A DNA stretch of 53,040 nucleotides from an uncultured Alphaproteobacteria bacterium (GTDB lineage: Bacteria > Pseudomonadota > Alphaproteobacteria > UBA6615), in contig CALSML010000027.1 in the NCBI GenBank assembly GCA_943787445.1, positions 1 to 53,040 on the forward strand, in the 5' to 3' direction. The position numbers and the translations under genes are program-made. Shown one piece after another: positions 1-8,643 of the stretch (position 1 is its first letter; every line of letters starts with the position of its first letter). The notes under the pieces are model-generated. The model saw nothing but the letters and a program-made list of their open reading frames with translations. It had not been told where the DNA came from and searched no databases.

Positions 1-222
1 GATCTCGGTGACGAACATGCCGCGGACGGGAAAGATGCTGACCAGATGCTGCTGGGCCAGCCGCTGCAGGGCTTTCCGCGCCCGGGGTGCGGCCAAAGCC
101 GGTCTGCTCACAGAGCTCCCCTTCGGAAATCGCCTGTCCCGGAGCGATCTGCAGGGTCACGATCAGCTCTCGAGGGTCGTATAGGCCTGATCGGTCAGGC
201 TTTGTGCCGGTTTCACGCCCAT
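1..222 (-). pseudogene. GntR-family transcriptional regulator, N-terminal part, frameshifted and cut by window edge
   Basis: The start ATG at 222 follows a clear AAGGAG ribosome site. The first residues (MGVKPAQSLTDQAYTTLE) match the opening of a GntR winged helix. The frame then breaks twice: once near 170, where the reading must shift to continue as LIVTLQIAPGQAISEGELCEQ, and once near 90, before the recognition-helix segment ALQRLAQQHLVSIFPVRGM. Read together, the pieces give the standard HTH of FCD- or FadR-type GntR proteins; the effector domain lies outside the window. It diverges from the reductase remnant at 363, so it probably controlled that gene. The 140-base gap contains an AT-rich, partly palindromic stretch around 262-285 that could be its operator. 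The frameshifts may be real or sequencing errors. Confidence 0.65.
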
Positions 223-362
223 TGCGGGTCTCCTTGATGCGCCCATACTGAAACACAACTGATATATTAAGTAAATATCTAAATGGTTTTTCCGCGCAAA
301 TGCGGACCTTTTTGGTGCGCGCAGGTATGCTCCGGGTCTGTCTGTCAGGAAGGTTTCCAACC

Positions 363-1449
363 ATGCCCCAGAACTGTGCCCTGATCGTCGGCGCGCTCGG
401 CGTCACCGGCCGGGCCCTTGTCGAGCATCTCGCGGACGAGCCCGGACTGGGCCGTCGTCGCCCTGTCGCGCCGCGCGCCGGATCTTCCCGAAACCTCGGC
501 GCGACGTTCCTGTCCCTCGACCTGCACGACGCGGACGCCACCAGGGCCGCGCTTGCCGGGAAACACTGGCCGAACATCCTGATATCACGCATGTGTTCTA
601 TCACCGCCTACAGTCCCGCAGGCGTCGGATCTTGCGGCCGAAATCCCGGTCAATGTGGGGATGCTCGCGAACCTGATGGACGCCATCGAGCCGGTCGCGG
701 AAACGGCCACCATGCAGCACGTGCAGCTGATGCACGGGGCCAAGTGCTACGGCACCTTTCTGGGCTCCTACCAGCACGCCCGCGCGCGAGGACGGACCCG
801 CGCCCCCTGCCCGTGACCCATTTCTATCACGCCCAGCAGGACTGGCTGGAAACCCGTCAGGACGGGAAAACTTGGACCTGGTCCACATTGCGGCCCCATG
901 GGGTCTGGGGATTTTCGACCGGCAGCGCCATGAACCTGCTGACCGGGATCGCCTGTTATGGTGCGCTGGCCCGGGCCGAGGGCGACACCCTGCACTGGCC
1001 GGGCAATACGGGTTTTACGGGCGGCTCTATCAGATGATCGATGTCGACCTGCTCGCCCGGGCCATGGCTTGGGTCGCGACCACGCCCGCGGCGGCCAACA
1101 ACGCCTTCAACATCACCAATGGCGATCTGTTCCGCTGGGCGCAGGTCTGGCCAAGATCGCCGAATTTTTCGATTTGCAGCCGGGCGAACCCCGCCCCTGA
1201 AGATCGTCGCAGACCATGGCCGACAAGGGCCCGCTCTGGGATCAGCTGGTCGCCCAGCACGGGCTGCAGCCCTATGGGCTGGACGAGATCGTCAACTGGG
1301 CCTATCTCGACATGGCGCTCGGCAATGACATGGATCAGGTCTCCAGCCTGACCAAGATCGTCAGCACCGGCTGGACCGACCTGTGGAACACCGAAGCCAC
1401 CATCACCCGCCAGCTGCAAAAGCTGCGGGACAACCGCATCATCCCCTAG
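363..1449 (+). pseudogene. PRISE-type (progesterone 5-beta-reductase/VEP1-like) NAD(P)-dependent reductase, multiply frameshifted
   Basis: The product would be a short-chain reductase of the PRISE family, about 355 residues, which matches the length of this stretch. The first frame gives CALIVGALGVTGRALVEHL, a Rossmann GxxGxxG nucleotide site. Later homologous pieces appear in all three frames: a segment ending in HGAKCYGTFLG (near 730-770), VTHFYHAQQDWLE with the active-site tyrosine region (near 815-850), ANNAFNITNGD (near 1095-1130) and a long C-terminal piece from 1216 ending LQKLRDNRIIP. I count roughly seven or eight frame changes, each explicable by one or two bases. Codon usage within the pieces is normal and I saw no in-frame nonsense, so a poor-quality stretch of sequence is as likely as gene decay. 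Confidence 0.75.
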
Positions 1450-1466
1450 GCAGGTTCTCCACTCCG

Positions 1467-1560
1467 CGTCGTTCCAGCGCAGGCGGGAACCCATAAACAC
1501 AGAGCATGAACCAGTTTGGCACTGCGGTTATGGATGCCCGCCTGCGCGGGCATGACGAGA
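1467..1560. repeat. Paired palindromic repeat (REP/BIME-like), copy 1
   Basis: Two hairpin units lie head to head: a type A unit (GTTCC..GCGGGAAC-like arms) followed by CCATAAACAC, a spacer of about 30 bases, then a type B unit with arms ATGCCCGC and GCGGGCAT followed by GACGA. A degenerate extra B arm preceded by GTTTATGG occurs near 1632-1650. It fills the gap before the carboxypeptidase gene. Confidence 0.8.
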
Positions 1561-1673
1561 TGTGGTTCGGCCACCCCCATCGGTCCCGCAAAGGACTCCG
1601 TAAACACAGGCGTTGCCCCGACCGGCACCGGCGTTTATGGATGCCCGCCTATCTGTCCCATGGGAGTTCCGGC

Positions 1674-2801
1674 ATGCCCCTCCACATCAACAGCAATTTC
1701 GACAGCGGCAACATCATCTGCACCCGCGCCGTCGATCCCGCCGATATCCGTCTGGCGATCCGGAAGGACCACAATTCGGACTTCTTCCAGTGGTTCCATT
1801 TTCGTCTGAACGGCGCGAAGGACACACCGGTGACCCTGAAAATCACCAATGCTGGCGCGGCGGCCTATCCCAAGGGGTTTGAAGACTATCAGGCGGTCGC
1901 CTCGAGCGATCGGGAGAGCTGGACCCGGGTGCCCACCAGCTACGAGAACGGCATCCTGTCGATTGCCCACACCCCGGCCACGGACAGCGTCTGGTACGCC
2001 TATTTCGCTCCTTACACGATGGAACAGCATGCCCGCCTGATCGCCCGGGCCCAGCAGGCCGACAGGGTGTCGCTGGATGTTCTGGGCGAAACCCTGGACG
2101 GACAGACCATGGACCTGCTGCGGATCGGTGAACCCGCAGCCGACAAGGCGAACTTCTGGGCGATTGGCCGCCAGCACCCCGGCGAGAGCATGGCCGAATG
2201 GTGGATGGAAGGGTTTCTCGATCGCCTGCTCGATCCGGCCGATCGCACGGCGCGGGCCCTGCGCGACCGCGCCGTGTTCCATATCGTGCCCAACATGAAC
2301 CCGGACGGATCGCGCCGGGGCCATCTGCGGACCAATGCGGCCGGGGCGAACCTCAATCGCGAATGGTCCGAGCCGGCCATGGAGCGCAGCCCGGAAGTGT
2401 ATCTGGTGCGCGAACGGATGCAGGCGACCGGGGTCGATTTCTGCCTCGACGTGCACGGGGATGAGGCCCTGCCCTACAATTTCCTGGCAGGCATGATGGG
2501 CATTCCCTCGCTCAGCGAACGCCAGAAGACCCTGCAACAGGTCTTCTCCGACGCGCTACTCCGGGCCAGCCCTGACTTTCAGACCAAATACGGCTACCCC
2601 GATGCCAAGCCGGGCAAGGGCAACATGACCCTGTGCTCGAACTGGGTGGCCGAGGAGTTCGGCTGTCTGGCCCTGACCCTGGAAATGCCCTTCAAGGACA
2701 ATGCGAACGCGCCGGACGCGACCCATGGCTGGTCCCCGGACCGCACCAAGGCCTTCGGCGCCGCCCATCTGGATGCCATGCTGGCCGTGCTGAACGCCTA
2801 G
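1674..2801 (+). CDS. M14-family zinc carboxypeptidase, cytosolic carboxypeptidase-like
   Basis: A 375-residue metallocarboxypeptidase without a signal peptide, probably cytoplasmic. Residues 1-120 form the beta-rich N-terminal domain found in CCP/Nna1-like M14 proteins, and residues 130-375 form the peptidase domain. Zinc ligands are visible as H168 and E171 (QHPGES) and H261 (DVHGDE). The substrate-binding NLNREW segment is at 226-231 and the catalytic glutamate is E337 in TLEMPF. The reading frame extends upstream to 1506, but that part is translated repeat DNA; the ATG at 1674 begins the conserved protein. It would remove C-terminal amino acids from peptides or hydrolyse a related amide. 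The specific substrate cannot be read from sequence. Confidence 0.85.
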   Translation: MPLHINSNFDSGNIICTRAVDPADIRLAIRKDHNSDFFQWFHFRLNGAKDTPVTLKITNAGAAAYPKGFEDYQAVASSDRESWTRVPTSYENGILSIAHTPATDSVWYAYFAPYTMEQHARLIARAQQADRVSLDVLGETLDGQTMDLLRIGEPAADKANFWAIGRQHPGESMAEWWMEGFLDRLLDPADRTARALRDRAVFHIVPNMNPDGSRRGHLRTNAAGANLNREWSEPAMERSPEVYLVRERMQATGVDFCLDVHGDEALPYNFLAGMMGIPSLSERQKTLQQVFSDALLRASPDFQTKYGYPDAKPGKGNMTLCSNWVAEEFGCLALTLEMPFKDNANAPDATHGWSPDRTKAFGAAHLDAMLAVLNA

Positions 2802-2807
2802 ACGAGA

Positions 2808-2999
2808 CTCCCTCTCCTCCCGGGAGGAGAGGGAGATGATGGAATCAGGCCGATATTCGTCAGACCCGCACCGACAAACCCGTCATACCCGGACGTGATC
2901 CGGGTATCTCCGGCACAGGCGCAGGAGATTGCCGGTCAAGCCCGGCAATGACGAATAGCCCAGATTGCCGGTCAGGCCCGGCAATGACGAAACAACGGA
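2808..2999. repeat. Cluster of short palindromic repeats
   Basis: Contains a CCCTCTCCTCC/GGAGGAGAGGG hairpin (2812-2833), a unit built on ACCCGGACGTGATCCGGGT (about 2887-2905), and two tandem copies of a unit with arms TTGCCGG and CCGGCAA followed by TGACGAA. The last unit recurs near 5004. The cluster lies between the convergent carboxypeptidase and VOC genes, where it may act as a bidirectional stop. Confidence 0.7.
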
Positions 3000-3013
3000 A
3001 AGAGATCGGCTCG

Positions 3014-3916
3014 TTACGCCATGGACGCGTCGTCGAGAGACCAGATCGAGAAGCCGGGACTTTCTTCCCAGAAGCGGGGCTCCCAGTTGTCGTCCATCCG
3101 GTCCATATCGGCGAAATACTCGGTGTTGCCGCCACACGGGTTGCGGAAATACCAGTAGTAGTTGGAGCCGAGAATATGGCGGCCCGGCGCGGTGTCAGGC
3201 TCCCAGCCCGCTTCCTTCATGAACTTGCCACCCATCATCACCATATCGAAATTCTCGACCTCGAAGGAGGCGTGATCGAAGGCGTTGCGATCGGCGCGGC
3301 TGATCAGGAAGAGATTATGGTGATCGTGTCCGCCGCCACACCGCATGAAATCCCCGCCGGTCTTGGTGCTGTCGGACAGACGAAACCCGAGCCGGTCGAG
3401 GTAGAACCCGACGGCTTTCTCCCGGTCCGCCATCTCGATCGCATAGACCACGTGGCCGATGCGGATCGGATTGGCCTGGGCCTTCGGGTCGATGACATCG
3501 TTCATCCGGGGCTCGATGGTGTTCACATTGATCGGCATCAGACTGACATCGGTCTCCACCGGCTGCGCAACGGTCAGCCCCAAGCCATTGCCGCTTTCAT
3601 CGGCAAACAGGAATGTGCCGTCTTCCTCGCGGACCTCGCGATCCGCCGAGACAGCGTCCACCATCGTCTTGAGACCGTCTGCGTCCTGCACGCCCCAGAC
3701 GGCCGTCCGCAGGGTGGAGCCTGCCGGATCCGGGGTCGCGGGCAGCGTGGAATCACCGGCCGGACGCAGTTCGATGGTCTGGCCGACCCGCGTGCGGAAC
3801 ACGGCATGATCCGGGCCGCTCTCGACCTCTTCCAGACCCCAGTCCCGATAGTAACGCGTGCCAAGATCCATATTCTCGACGCCGTAAATCAGCTTCTCAA
3901 CCCGTGTGATCGTCAT
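3014..3916 (-). CDS. VOC-superfamily extradiol dioxygenase-like protein (two glyoxalase/bleomycin-resistance domains)
   Basis: A 300-residue protein with two vicinal-oxygen-chelate modules: residues 1-120 (KLIYGVENMDLGTRYYRDW onward) and 150-275. The C-terminal module keeps a facial triad of metal ligands, H155 (RIGHVVYA), H215 (FDHASFEV) and E266 (GNTEYFAD), at the spacing of type I extradiol catechol dioxygenases. Such enzymes use Fe(II) to open catecholic rings; other VOC enzymes share the fold, so ring cleavage is inference. It is last in a minus-strand series with a FAH-family hydrolase and two acyl-CoA dehydrogenases, which suits aromatic or related acid breakdown. The gaps hold repeats, so a single transcript is uncertain. 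Confidence 0.8.
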   Translation of the reverse strand: MTITRVEKLIYGVENMDLGTRYYRDWGLEEVESGPDHAVFRTRVGQTIELRPAGDSTLPATPDPAGSTLRTAVWGVQDADGLKTMVDAVSADREVREEDGTFLFADESGNGLGLTVAQPVETDVSLMPINVNTIEPRMNDVIDPKAQANPIRIGHVVYAIEMADREKAVGFYLDRLGFRLSDSTKTGGDFMRCGGGHDHHNLFLISRADRNAFDHASFEVENFDMVMMGGKFMKEAGWEPDTAPGRHILGSNYYWYFRNPCGGNTEYFADMDRMDDNWEPRFWEESPGFSIWSLDDASMA

Positions 3917-3947
3917 CTGCCAGCTCCTTCAATTCCGTTGTAGCGCC

Positions 3948-4090
3948 CTCTCCTCCCGAGAGGAGAGGGTTGGGGTGAGGTGGGATCCATGCCGGTTTAT
4001 CAGCGACATTTGCGCCTGACACCACTACCCACCTCACCTGGCTCGCGATGCTCGCCACCCTCTCCCCCCTGAAGGGCGGAGAGGGTTCAA
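3948..4090. repeat. Inverted GC-rich repeats between VOC and FAH genes
   Basis: A CCCTCTCCTCC-cgag-GGAGAGGG hairpin followed by TTGGGGTGAGGTGGG is mirrored about 70 bases on by CCCACCTCACCTGGC and a second CCCTCTCC...GGAGAGGG hairpin. The two halves are in opposite orientation and could fold into one large structure. The same unit occurs near 2812. No gene is visible in this gap. Confidence 0.7.
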
Positions 4091-4091
4091 T

Positions 4092-4931
4092 CTATTTCTC
4101 GTCGACAATATCGACGGACAGTTTGCCGATTTTCGAAATCTCGACGTCCAGTTTGTCGCCGCCCTTCATCCAGAGCTGCGGTGTGCGTCCCGCCCCCGAG
4201 CCTTCCGGCGATCCGGTGGCGACAATGTCACCGGGCTGCAGCTCGGTCACCTTCGAAAGGTAGGAAATGATGTGGGGAATGTCGAAGATCAGCAGATCGA
4301 CACCCGCATCCTGCACCACATCGCCGTTCAGGCGGGTGGTGATGTGAAGCTGTGCGGGATCGGGAATCTCGTCCGCCGTGGTCATCACCGGGCCCAGTGG
4401 ACCGGTGGCGTGGAAGTTCTTTCCGGCCGTCACGGAATGCTTCTGAAAGTCCCGGACACTGCCATCAACCATGATCGTGTAGCCCGCGACATGGTCCAGC
4501 GCCTCGGCTTCCGAGACATGGCGCGTGGTCTTGCCAATCACCGCACAGAGCTCCCCCTCGAAGTCGAGGCATTCGGAAACCTTCGGGCAGATCATGTCAC
4601 CGGTATGGCCGACCAGTGTGCTGTTGGCCTTGAGGAACAGGGAGAGATGTTCAGGCATCTCGAACCCCATCTCCGCCACGTGATCCTTGTAGTTCTTGCC
4701 CGCACAGAAAATATGGGTCGGGTCAGGAATGGTGGGCAGATAGGTGAGATCGGTCAGCGCCAGATCGGGTGCCGTATCCTGTGCGGCAATCCCCACGCCC
4801 ATGAGCTCTCCCGCGGTGATCGCGGCTTTCAGGCTGGTATAGGGGCTGCGCTTGCCCAGATCGACCACGCCGTCGCCGACGACAAGGCCATAGGTCGGGC
4901 CGGATTCACCCAGATAGCTGACAAACTGCAC
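4092..4931 (-). CDS. Fumarylacetoacetate hydrolase (FAH) family protein
   Basis: A 279-residue FAH-fold enzyme of the type that hydrolyses or decarboxylates acylpyruvates and 2-hydroxy-muconate-like intermediates. I place the start at a GTG (4931) because GGGGAGG sits eight bases upstream and the family N-terminus (QFVSYLGESGPTYG) begins there. The longer frame to 5027 is translated repeat sequence. Metal ligands are E125 and E127 (DFEGELCAVIG) and D156 (MVDGSVRDFQ). The signature IFCAGKNYKDHVAEMG is at 74-89. It lies between the VOC protein and an acyl-CoA dehydrogenase, consistent with hydrolysis of a ring-cleavage or side-chain product. A second, diverged FAH protein is at 16766. Confidence 0.85.
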   Translation of the reverse strand: MQFVSYLGESGPTYGLVVGDGVVDLGKRSPYTSLKAAITAGELMGVGIAAQDTAPDLALTDLTYLPTIPDPTHIFCAGKNYKDHVAEMGFEMPEHLSLFLKANSTLVGHTGDMICPKVSECLDFEGELCAVIGKTTRHVSEAEALDHVAGYTIMVDGSVRDFQKHSVTAGKNFHATGPLGPVMTTADEIPDPAQLHITTRLNGDVVQDAGVDLLIFDIPHIISYLSKVTELQPGDIVATGSPEGSGAGRTPQLWMKGGDKLDVEISKIGKLSVDIVDEK

Positions 4932-5003
4932 GATCAGTGCCTCCCCAAACAATATTGGCCAAAGTCTATCCGGTTGACGGTCGTCGGCCAAGCAAGGCGG
5001 ATG

Positions 5004-5096
5004 AGATTGCCGGGTCAGGCCCGGCAATGACGATGTGGAGAGACGGAGGTCAGTGGACGCCCCTCAGATGCCCGCCTTTGCGGGCATGACGATTTG
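5004..5096. repeat. Palindromic repeats upstream of FAH gene
   Basis: One TTGCCGGG/CCCGGCAA unit (5008-5027) followed by TGACGA, then about 40 bases on a type B unit with arms ATGCCCGC and GCGGGCAT and the trailing GACGA. Both match units seen elsewhere between 1.4 and 12.5 kb. Confidence 0.75.
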
Positions 5097-5101
5097 GAGA
5101 A

Positions 5102-6067
5102 TTACCGCGCTGTCAGCGCCGGCCAGAGCTGGTCGGCGCCCTGCGCGGCCAGAGCCCGGCCCAGCCGTTCGGCCCAGACCCGTTCCGCCCCGAACTCGGC
5201 GCGCCAAGACCACAGGCGCCGGGTCAGATAGTGCAGATGGTGTTCATCGGTGAACCCGATCGCCCCGAAAACCTGATGGGAGATGGCGGCAGCCTTGCCA
5301 GCGGCTTCGCCGGTGCGAATCTTGGCGCTGGCTACCGCAAACATCACGTCATCCCCGCGATCGAGCGCCCGGCAGGCGTTCCGGGCAGCCATCTCGGCCG
5401 CCGCGGTTTCCCCGGCGAGCACAGCGAGCTGCTGCTGGATCGCCTGAAACTTCCCGATCGGGCGACCGAACTGCACCCGCTCCCCGGCATAGGTGACGCA
5501 CAGGGCCAACACCTCGGCGATGGCACCGGCCATCTGGCAGGACCGCACCAGCGCCCCGATCATCCCCACATCCCCCGCATGGGCCGTGCCGTCCTCAGAC
5601 AACGTGATCCCGTCCCGCGGGTCCCGCCCGACATTGCGGTCCGGCGTGATCCCCATCGCTGCGATGTCATGAACCGTGAAACACCCTTCATCCGCGGAAA
5701 GAAGAACCTGCACCGCCTGCCGGGCCCAGGGCACTCGCGCGCGATCATCAGCAAGGCTCAGCGGACCTGCGGGCACATCCAGACCGGCTCGGGCGAGCAG
5801 CCAGCCCGCGCCGATGGTCTCGGCCAGCGGCACCGGGGCCGCATGACGTCCAGCCGCGGCCAGAATCACGAAAGCGTCTTCCCAGTCTCCGCCGATCCCG
5901 TCCTGTTCGGCGGGCACCAGCACCCGATCGAGCCCATTGGCGGCGATCTCGTCCCACAGCGCGGCAGGCCAGGTCCCGGCTTCGGCGGCGTCCATGACGG
6001 CTGAATCGAGATGAGCGGCAAACAAACGTTCGGCCGTCTCGGCAATCATGTTGCGGGTGTCGGTCAT
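5102..6067 (-). CDS. Acyl-CoA dehydrogenase family protein, short subunit type
   Basis: A 321-residue flavoprotein with the acyl-CoA dehydrogenase layout: an N-terminal helical domain (1-110), a shortened beta domain (about 110-170) and the C-terminal helical bundle with YAGERVQFGRPIGKFQAIQQQLA (about 193-215), the family's FAD and dimer-contact signature. At 321 residues it is shorter than the usual 380 or so. Together with the 388-residue paralogue immediately upstream it resembles the paired, heteromeric acyl-CoA dehydrogenases of steroid and other branched-acid degradation, where one subunit lacks part of the active site. That it pairs with the 6222-7388 product is inference from adjacency and size. 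Confidence 0.85.
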   Translation of the reverse strand: MTDTRNMIAETAERLFAAHLDSAVMDAAEAGTWPAALWDEIAANGLDRVLVPAEQDGIGGDWEDAFVILAAAGRHAAPVPLAETIGAGWLLARAGLDVPAGPLSLADDRARVPWARQAVQVLLSADEGCFTVHDIAAMGITPDRNVGRDPRDGITLSEDGTAHAGDVGMIGALVRSCQMAGAIAEVLALCVTYAGERVQFGRPIGKFQAIQQQLAVLAGETAAAEMAARNACRALDRGDDVMFAVASAKIRTGEAAGKAAAISHQVFGAIGFTDEHHLHYLTRRLWSWRAEFGAERVWAERLGRALAAQGADQLWPALTAR

Positions 6068-6090
6068 GGGTGGATCATCCCGTACACTTG

Positions 6091-6183
6091 GTCGTTCCCG
6101 CGAAGGCGGGAACCCATAAACACCGATCTTTGCCCCGGATTGGTCCGGTGGTTAGGGATGCCCGCCTTCGCGGGCATGACGAG
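6091..6183. repeat. Paired palindromic repeat, clearest A-B copy
   Basis: Type A unit: arms GTTCCCGC (6094-6101) and GCGGGAAC (6106-6113) around GAAG, followed by CCATAAACACC. Type B unit: arms ATGCCCGC (6158-6165) and GCGGGCAT (6170-6177) around CTTC, followed by GACGA. The 44-base spacer is not conserved between copies. It separates the two acyl-CoA dehydrogenase genes. Confidence 0.85.
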
Positions 6184-6221
6184 CAAAGACGCGTTCGGGT
6201 AAGGGGAATAAAAATCCAATA

Positions 6222-7388
6222 TCATCGCAGGCCCAGCCCGCGGGCGATGACGCCGCGCATGATTTCAGTGGTGCCGCCCCGCAGGGAGAAGGATACGCAT
6301 GCCTGCTGCACATAGGCCAGCGAGGCTTCAAAATCGCTGCCCCCATCCAGGCGCGGCGCTATCCCCAGGATCTGCTGGGCGATCTCCGGGATCGACTGTT
6401 CGAAGGTCACCCCGAGATCCTTGACCACGGATGCTTCCAAGGCCGGTTCCTCACCGGCATCGAGCCGGGTTGCGACGGAAATGGACAGCGCCCGCAGGCT
6501 CGTAAGATGGGCATAAAGCCGACCAATCGCATCATGGGCACCCGCCGTGGCATCGGATGGCAAGGCGCTGACAAAGCGCACCAGCTCCGCCAGCAGGGCG
6601 TAGGCGCTGAGAAACCGGTCCGGGCCGCTGCGCTCGAAGGCCAGCTCCGCGGTGACCTGCCGCCAGCCCTCGCCTTCGGCACCGATCATCATGGCTTCGG
6701 GCACAAAGACCTCGTCGAAGGTGACCTCGTTGAATTCCTCATCCCCGAGCAGGTTGCGGATCGGGCGGACCTCCAAACCGGGCAGAGACAGATCGATCAG
6801 GAACTGGGTGGTACCATCATGGCGACTTTCCCCGGCATCCCCGGTGCGCAACAGCGCGATCATGTAGTGGGAGTTCTGGGCATAGGTGGACCAGACCTTG
6901 CGGCCGGTCACAACCCAGCCGGCTTCGCCCTTCACCTCGGCCCGCACCGCCTTCGAGCGGATCGAGGCCAGATCGGAGCCGGAATCCGGCTCGCTCATGC
7001 CAATGCAGAAATAGGTCTCCCCGGCGATGATCCCGGGCAGGCAAAGCGCGCGCTGTTCGTCATTGCCGAAGCGCAGCAACAACGGGCCGCTCTGGCGTTC
7101 GGCGATCCAGTGGGCAGCAACCGGCGCACCGGCAGCCAGCAGTTCTTCGATCACCACATAGCGTTCCAGCGCGCTGCGCCCGGGACCCCAGGGTGCGGGC
7201 CAAGTCATGCCCAGCCAGCCACGCGCGCCCAGATTGCGGGAGAATTCCCCATCGAAGCCAATCCATGAATGGGCCCGTTTCGAGACGGGATAATCTGCCA
7301 GTTCCTCGGCCAGAAAGGCGCGCACCTCGCCGCGCAGCGCCTCGGCCTCGTCCGGCAGATCACAGGGCTCAAAGATCAGTGGTGGCAT
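6222..7388 (-). CDS. Acyl-CoA dehydrogenase family protein
   Basis: A 388-residue acyl-CoA dehydrogenase catalysing alpha,beta-desaturation of an acyl-CoA with FAD. Visible signatures are YFCIGMSEPDSGSDLASIRSKA, the FAD/substrate loop, GWVVTGRKVWSTYAQ, and the C-terminal FSLRGGTTEIMRGVIARGLGLR, which is the family's cofactor-binding tail. I start it at the ATG at 7388 (MPPLIFEPCDL); the upstream in-frame extension to 7469 has no family similarity and overlaps repeat DNA. With the shorter paralogue downstream on the same strand it probably forms a two-subunit enzyme. The CoA substrate is not identifiable. Confidence 0.88.
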   Translation of the reverse strand: MPPLIFEPCDLPDEAEALRGEVRAFLAEELADYPVSKRAHSWIGFDGEFSRNLGARGWLGMTWPAPWGPGRSALERYVVIEELLAAGAPVAAHWIAERQSGPLLLRFGNDEQRALCLPGIIAGETYFCIGMSEPDSGSDLASIRSKAVRAEVKGEAGWVVTGRKVWSTYAQNSHYMIALLRTGDAGESRHDGTTQFLIDLSLPGLEVRPIRNLLGDEEFNEVTFDEVFVPEAMMIGAEGEGWRQVTAELAFERSGPDRFLSAYALLAELVRFVSALPSDATAGAHDAIGRLYAHLTSLRALSISVATRLDAGEEPALEASVVKDLGVTFEQSIPEIAQQILGIAPRLDGGSDFEASLAYVQQACVSFSLRGGTTEIMRGVIARGLGLR

Positions 7389-7466
7389 GGGTCCCCCAGA
7401 ATACGCCTGCCAGCTTAGCGCGCCCGTCACATGGGGGGGCCATCCCTGCAGAGCACCAATTTTCGT

Positions 7467-7710
7467 CACCCCCGCGCAGGCGGGGGCCCATAAACGCCGA
7501 TGCCAGACTCGGCGTCACGACGTGGCGTTTGAAAAGATACCCGGATCAAGTCCGGGTATGACGCAGAATGATGAGGTGTGGGTACTGCCTTCGCGGGACT
7601 GACGAATGGAGGGTGCGTTCGGCACCCGGCACCCCTTTTCGTCATGCCCGGAATGATAAGGTGTGGAGGGCCCCCTTCGCGGATATGACGATGACAGAGG
7701 AGAACGACGA
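7467..7710. repeat. Intergenic repeat tract between divergent genes
   Basis: The 427-base gap from 7389 to 7815 has no convincing gene. It contains an A-like unit (CCCCCGC..GCGGGGG, followed by CCATAAACGCC), a unit with arms ACCCGGA and TCCGGGT (about 7543-7560) followed by ATGACG, and two damaged units near 7590-7610 and 7640-7690 in which one hairpin arm is lost. Promoters for the acyl-CoA dehydrogenase and the enoyl-CoA hydratase must lie at its edges. Confidence 0.7.
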
Positions 7711-7815
7711 TGAAGGGAAGGCGTGACGGTGAAAGCGCATGGCACCCCCTTCTCACCCCTTGGGCAAACAGAGTACGATGGGGAAAAACATCCAGACGCC
7801 GGAGACGCGAGACCC

Positions 7816-8607
7816 ATGAGTGATTTTCTGACCTACGAACAGGACGGCGCCGTCGTCACCCTGACCATGAACCAGCCCGAGGCGCGCAACCCCCTGTCGG
7901 GCGAGAGCCAGTACGAATCCTTTCTGGATGCCACGGACCGGATCTCACGGGATGACGACGTCAAATGCGTGATCCTGACCGGTGCGGGTAGCGCCTTCAG
8001 TGCGGGTGGCAATGTGAAGGATATGCGCGACCGCAAGGGCCTGTCCGAAGGAGGCCCCTATCAGATCCGCAACAACTACAAGCGGGACATCCACAATATC
8101 CCGCTGACCCTCTACAACCTGGAAGTGCCGACCATCGCCGCCGTCAACGGTGCTGCGGTGGGCGCGGGCTGCGACCTGGCCTGCATGTGCGACATCCGGA
8201 TCGGATCGGAAAAGGCCCGCTTTGCCGAGAGTTTTGCCAAGCTGGGCATCATCTCGGGCGATGGCGGCGCCTATCTGCTGCCCAAGCTGGTCGGAATGTC
8301 GAAAGCCGCCGAGATGACCTTCACCGGCGACATGATCGGCGCGGAAGAAGCCCTGGCGATCGGCCTGATCTCGAAAGTGGTGCCCCATGAGAGCCTGATG
8401 GACGAAGCCCATATTCTGGCTGGCAAGATCGCCGCCAATCCGGGCCATTCCCTGCGCATGTCCAAGAAACTGCTGCGCGAGGGCATCCATTCCCGCCTCG
8501 AAACGGTGCTGGAGATGGCCGCGGCCTTCCAGGCACTGGCCCATCACACCGATGAGCATGACGTGGCGGTGAACGCGCTGATCGCAGCGATGGAAAAGAA
8601 GTCCTGA
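7816..8607 (+). CDS. Enoyl-CoA hydratase/isomerase (crotonase) family protein
   Basis: A 263-residue crotonase-fold enzyme. The CoA oxyanion-hole segments are present as GAGSAFSAGGNVKDM (56-70) and AAVNGAAVGAGCDLACMCDIR (about 113-133), followed by FAESFAKLGIISGDGGAYLLPKLVG. It would hydrate, isomerise or otherwise process an enoyl-CoA from the acyl-CoA dehydrogenases encoded divergently next door. The start at 7816 gives the normal family N-terminus; the frame is open upstream to 7723 but that part is repeat-derived. It is followed after 36 bases by an alpha/beta hydrolase on the same strand, so the two are probably co-transcribed. Confidence 0.88.
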   Translation: MSDFLTYEQDGAVVTLTMNQPEARNPLSGESQYESFLDATDRISRDDDVKCVILTGAGSAFSAGGNVKDMRDRKGLSEGGPYQIRNNYKRDIHNIPLTLYNLEVPTIAAVNGAAVGAGCDLACMCDIRIGSEKARFAESFAKLGIISGDGGAYLLPKLVGMSKAAEMTFTGDMIGAEEALAIGLISKVVPHESLMDEAHILAGKIAANPGHSLRMSKKLLREGIHSRLETVLEMAAAFQALAHHTDEHDVAVNALIAAMEKKS

Positions 8608-8643
8608 CCCCAAAAACCAACGATAAAATTGCAGGAGAAACCT

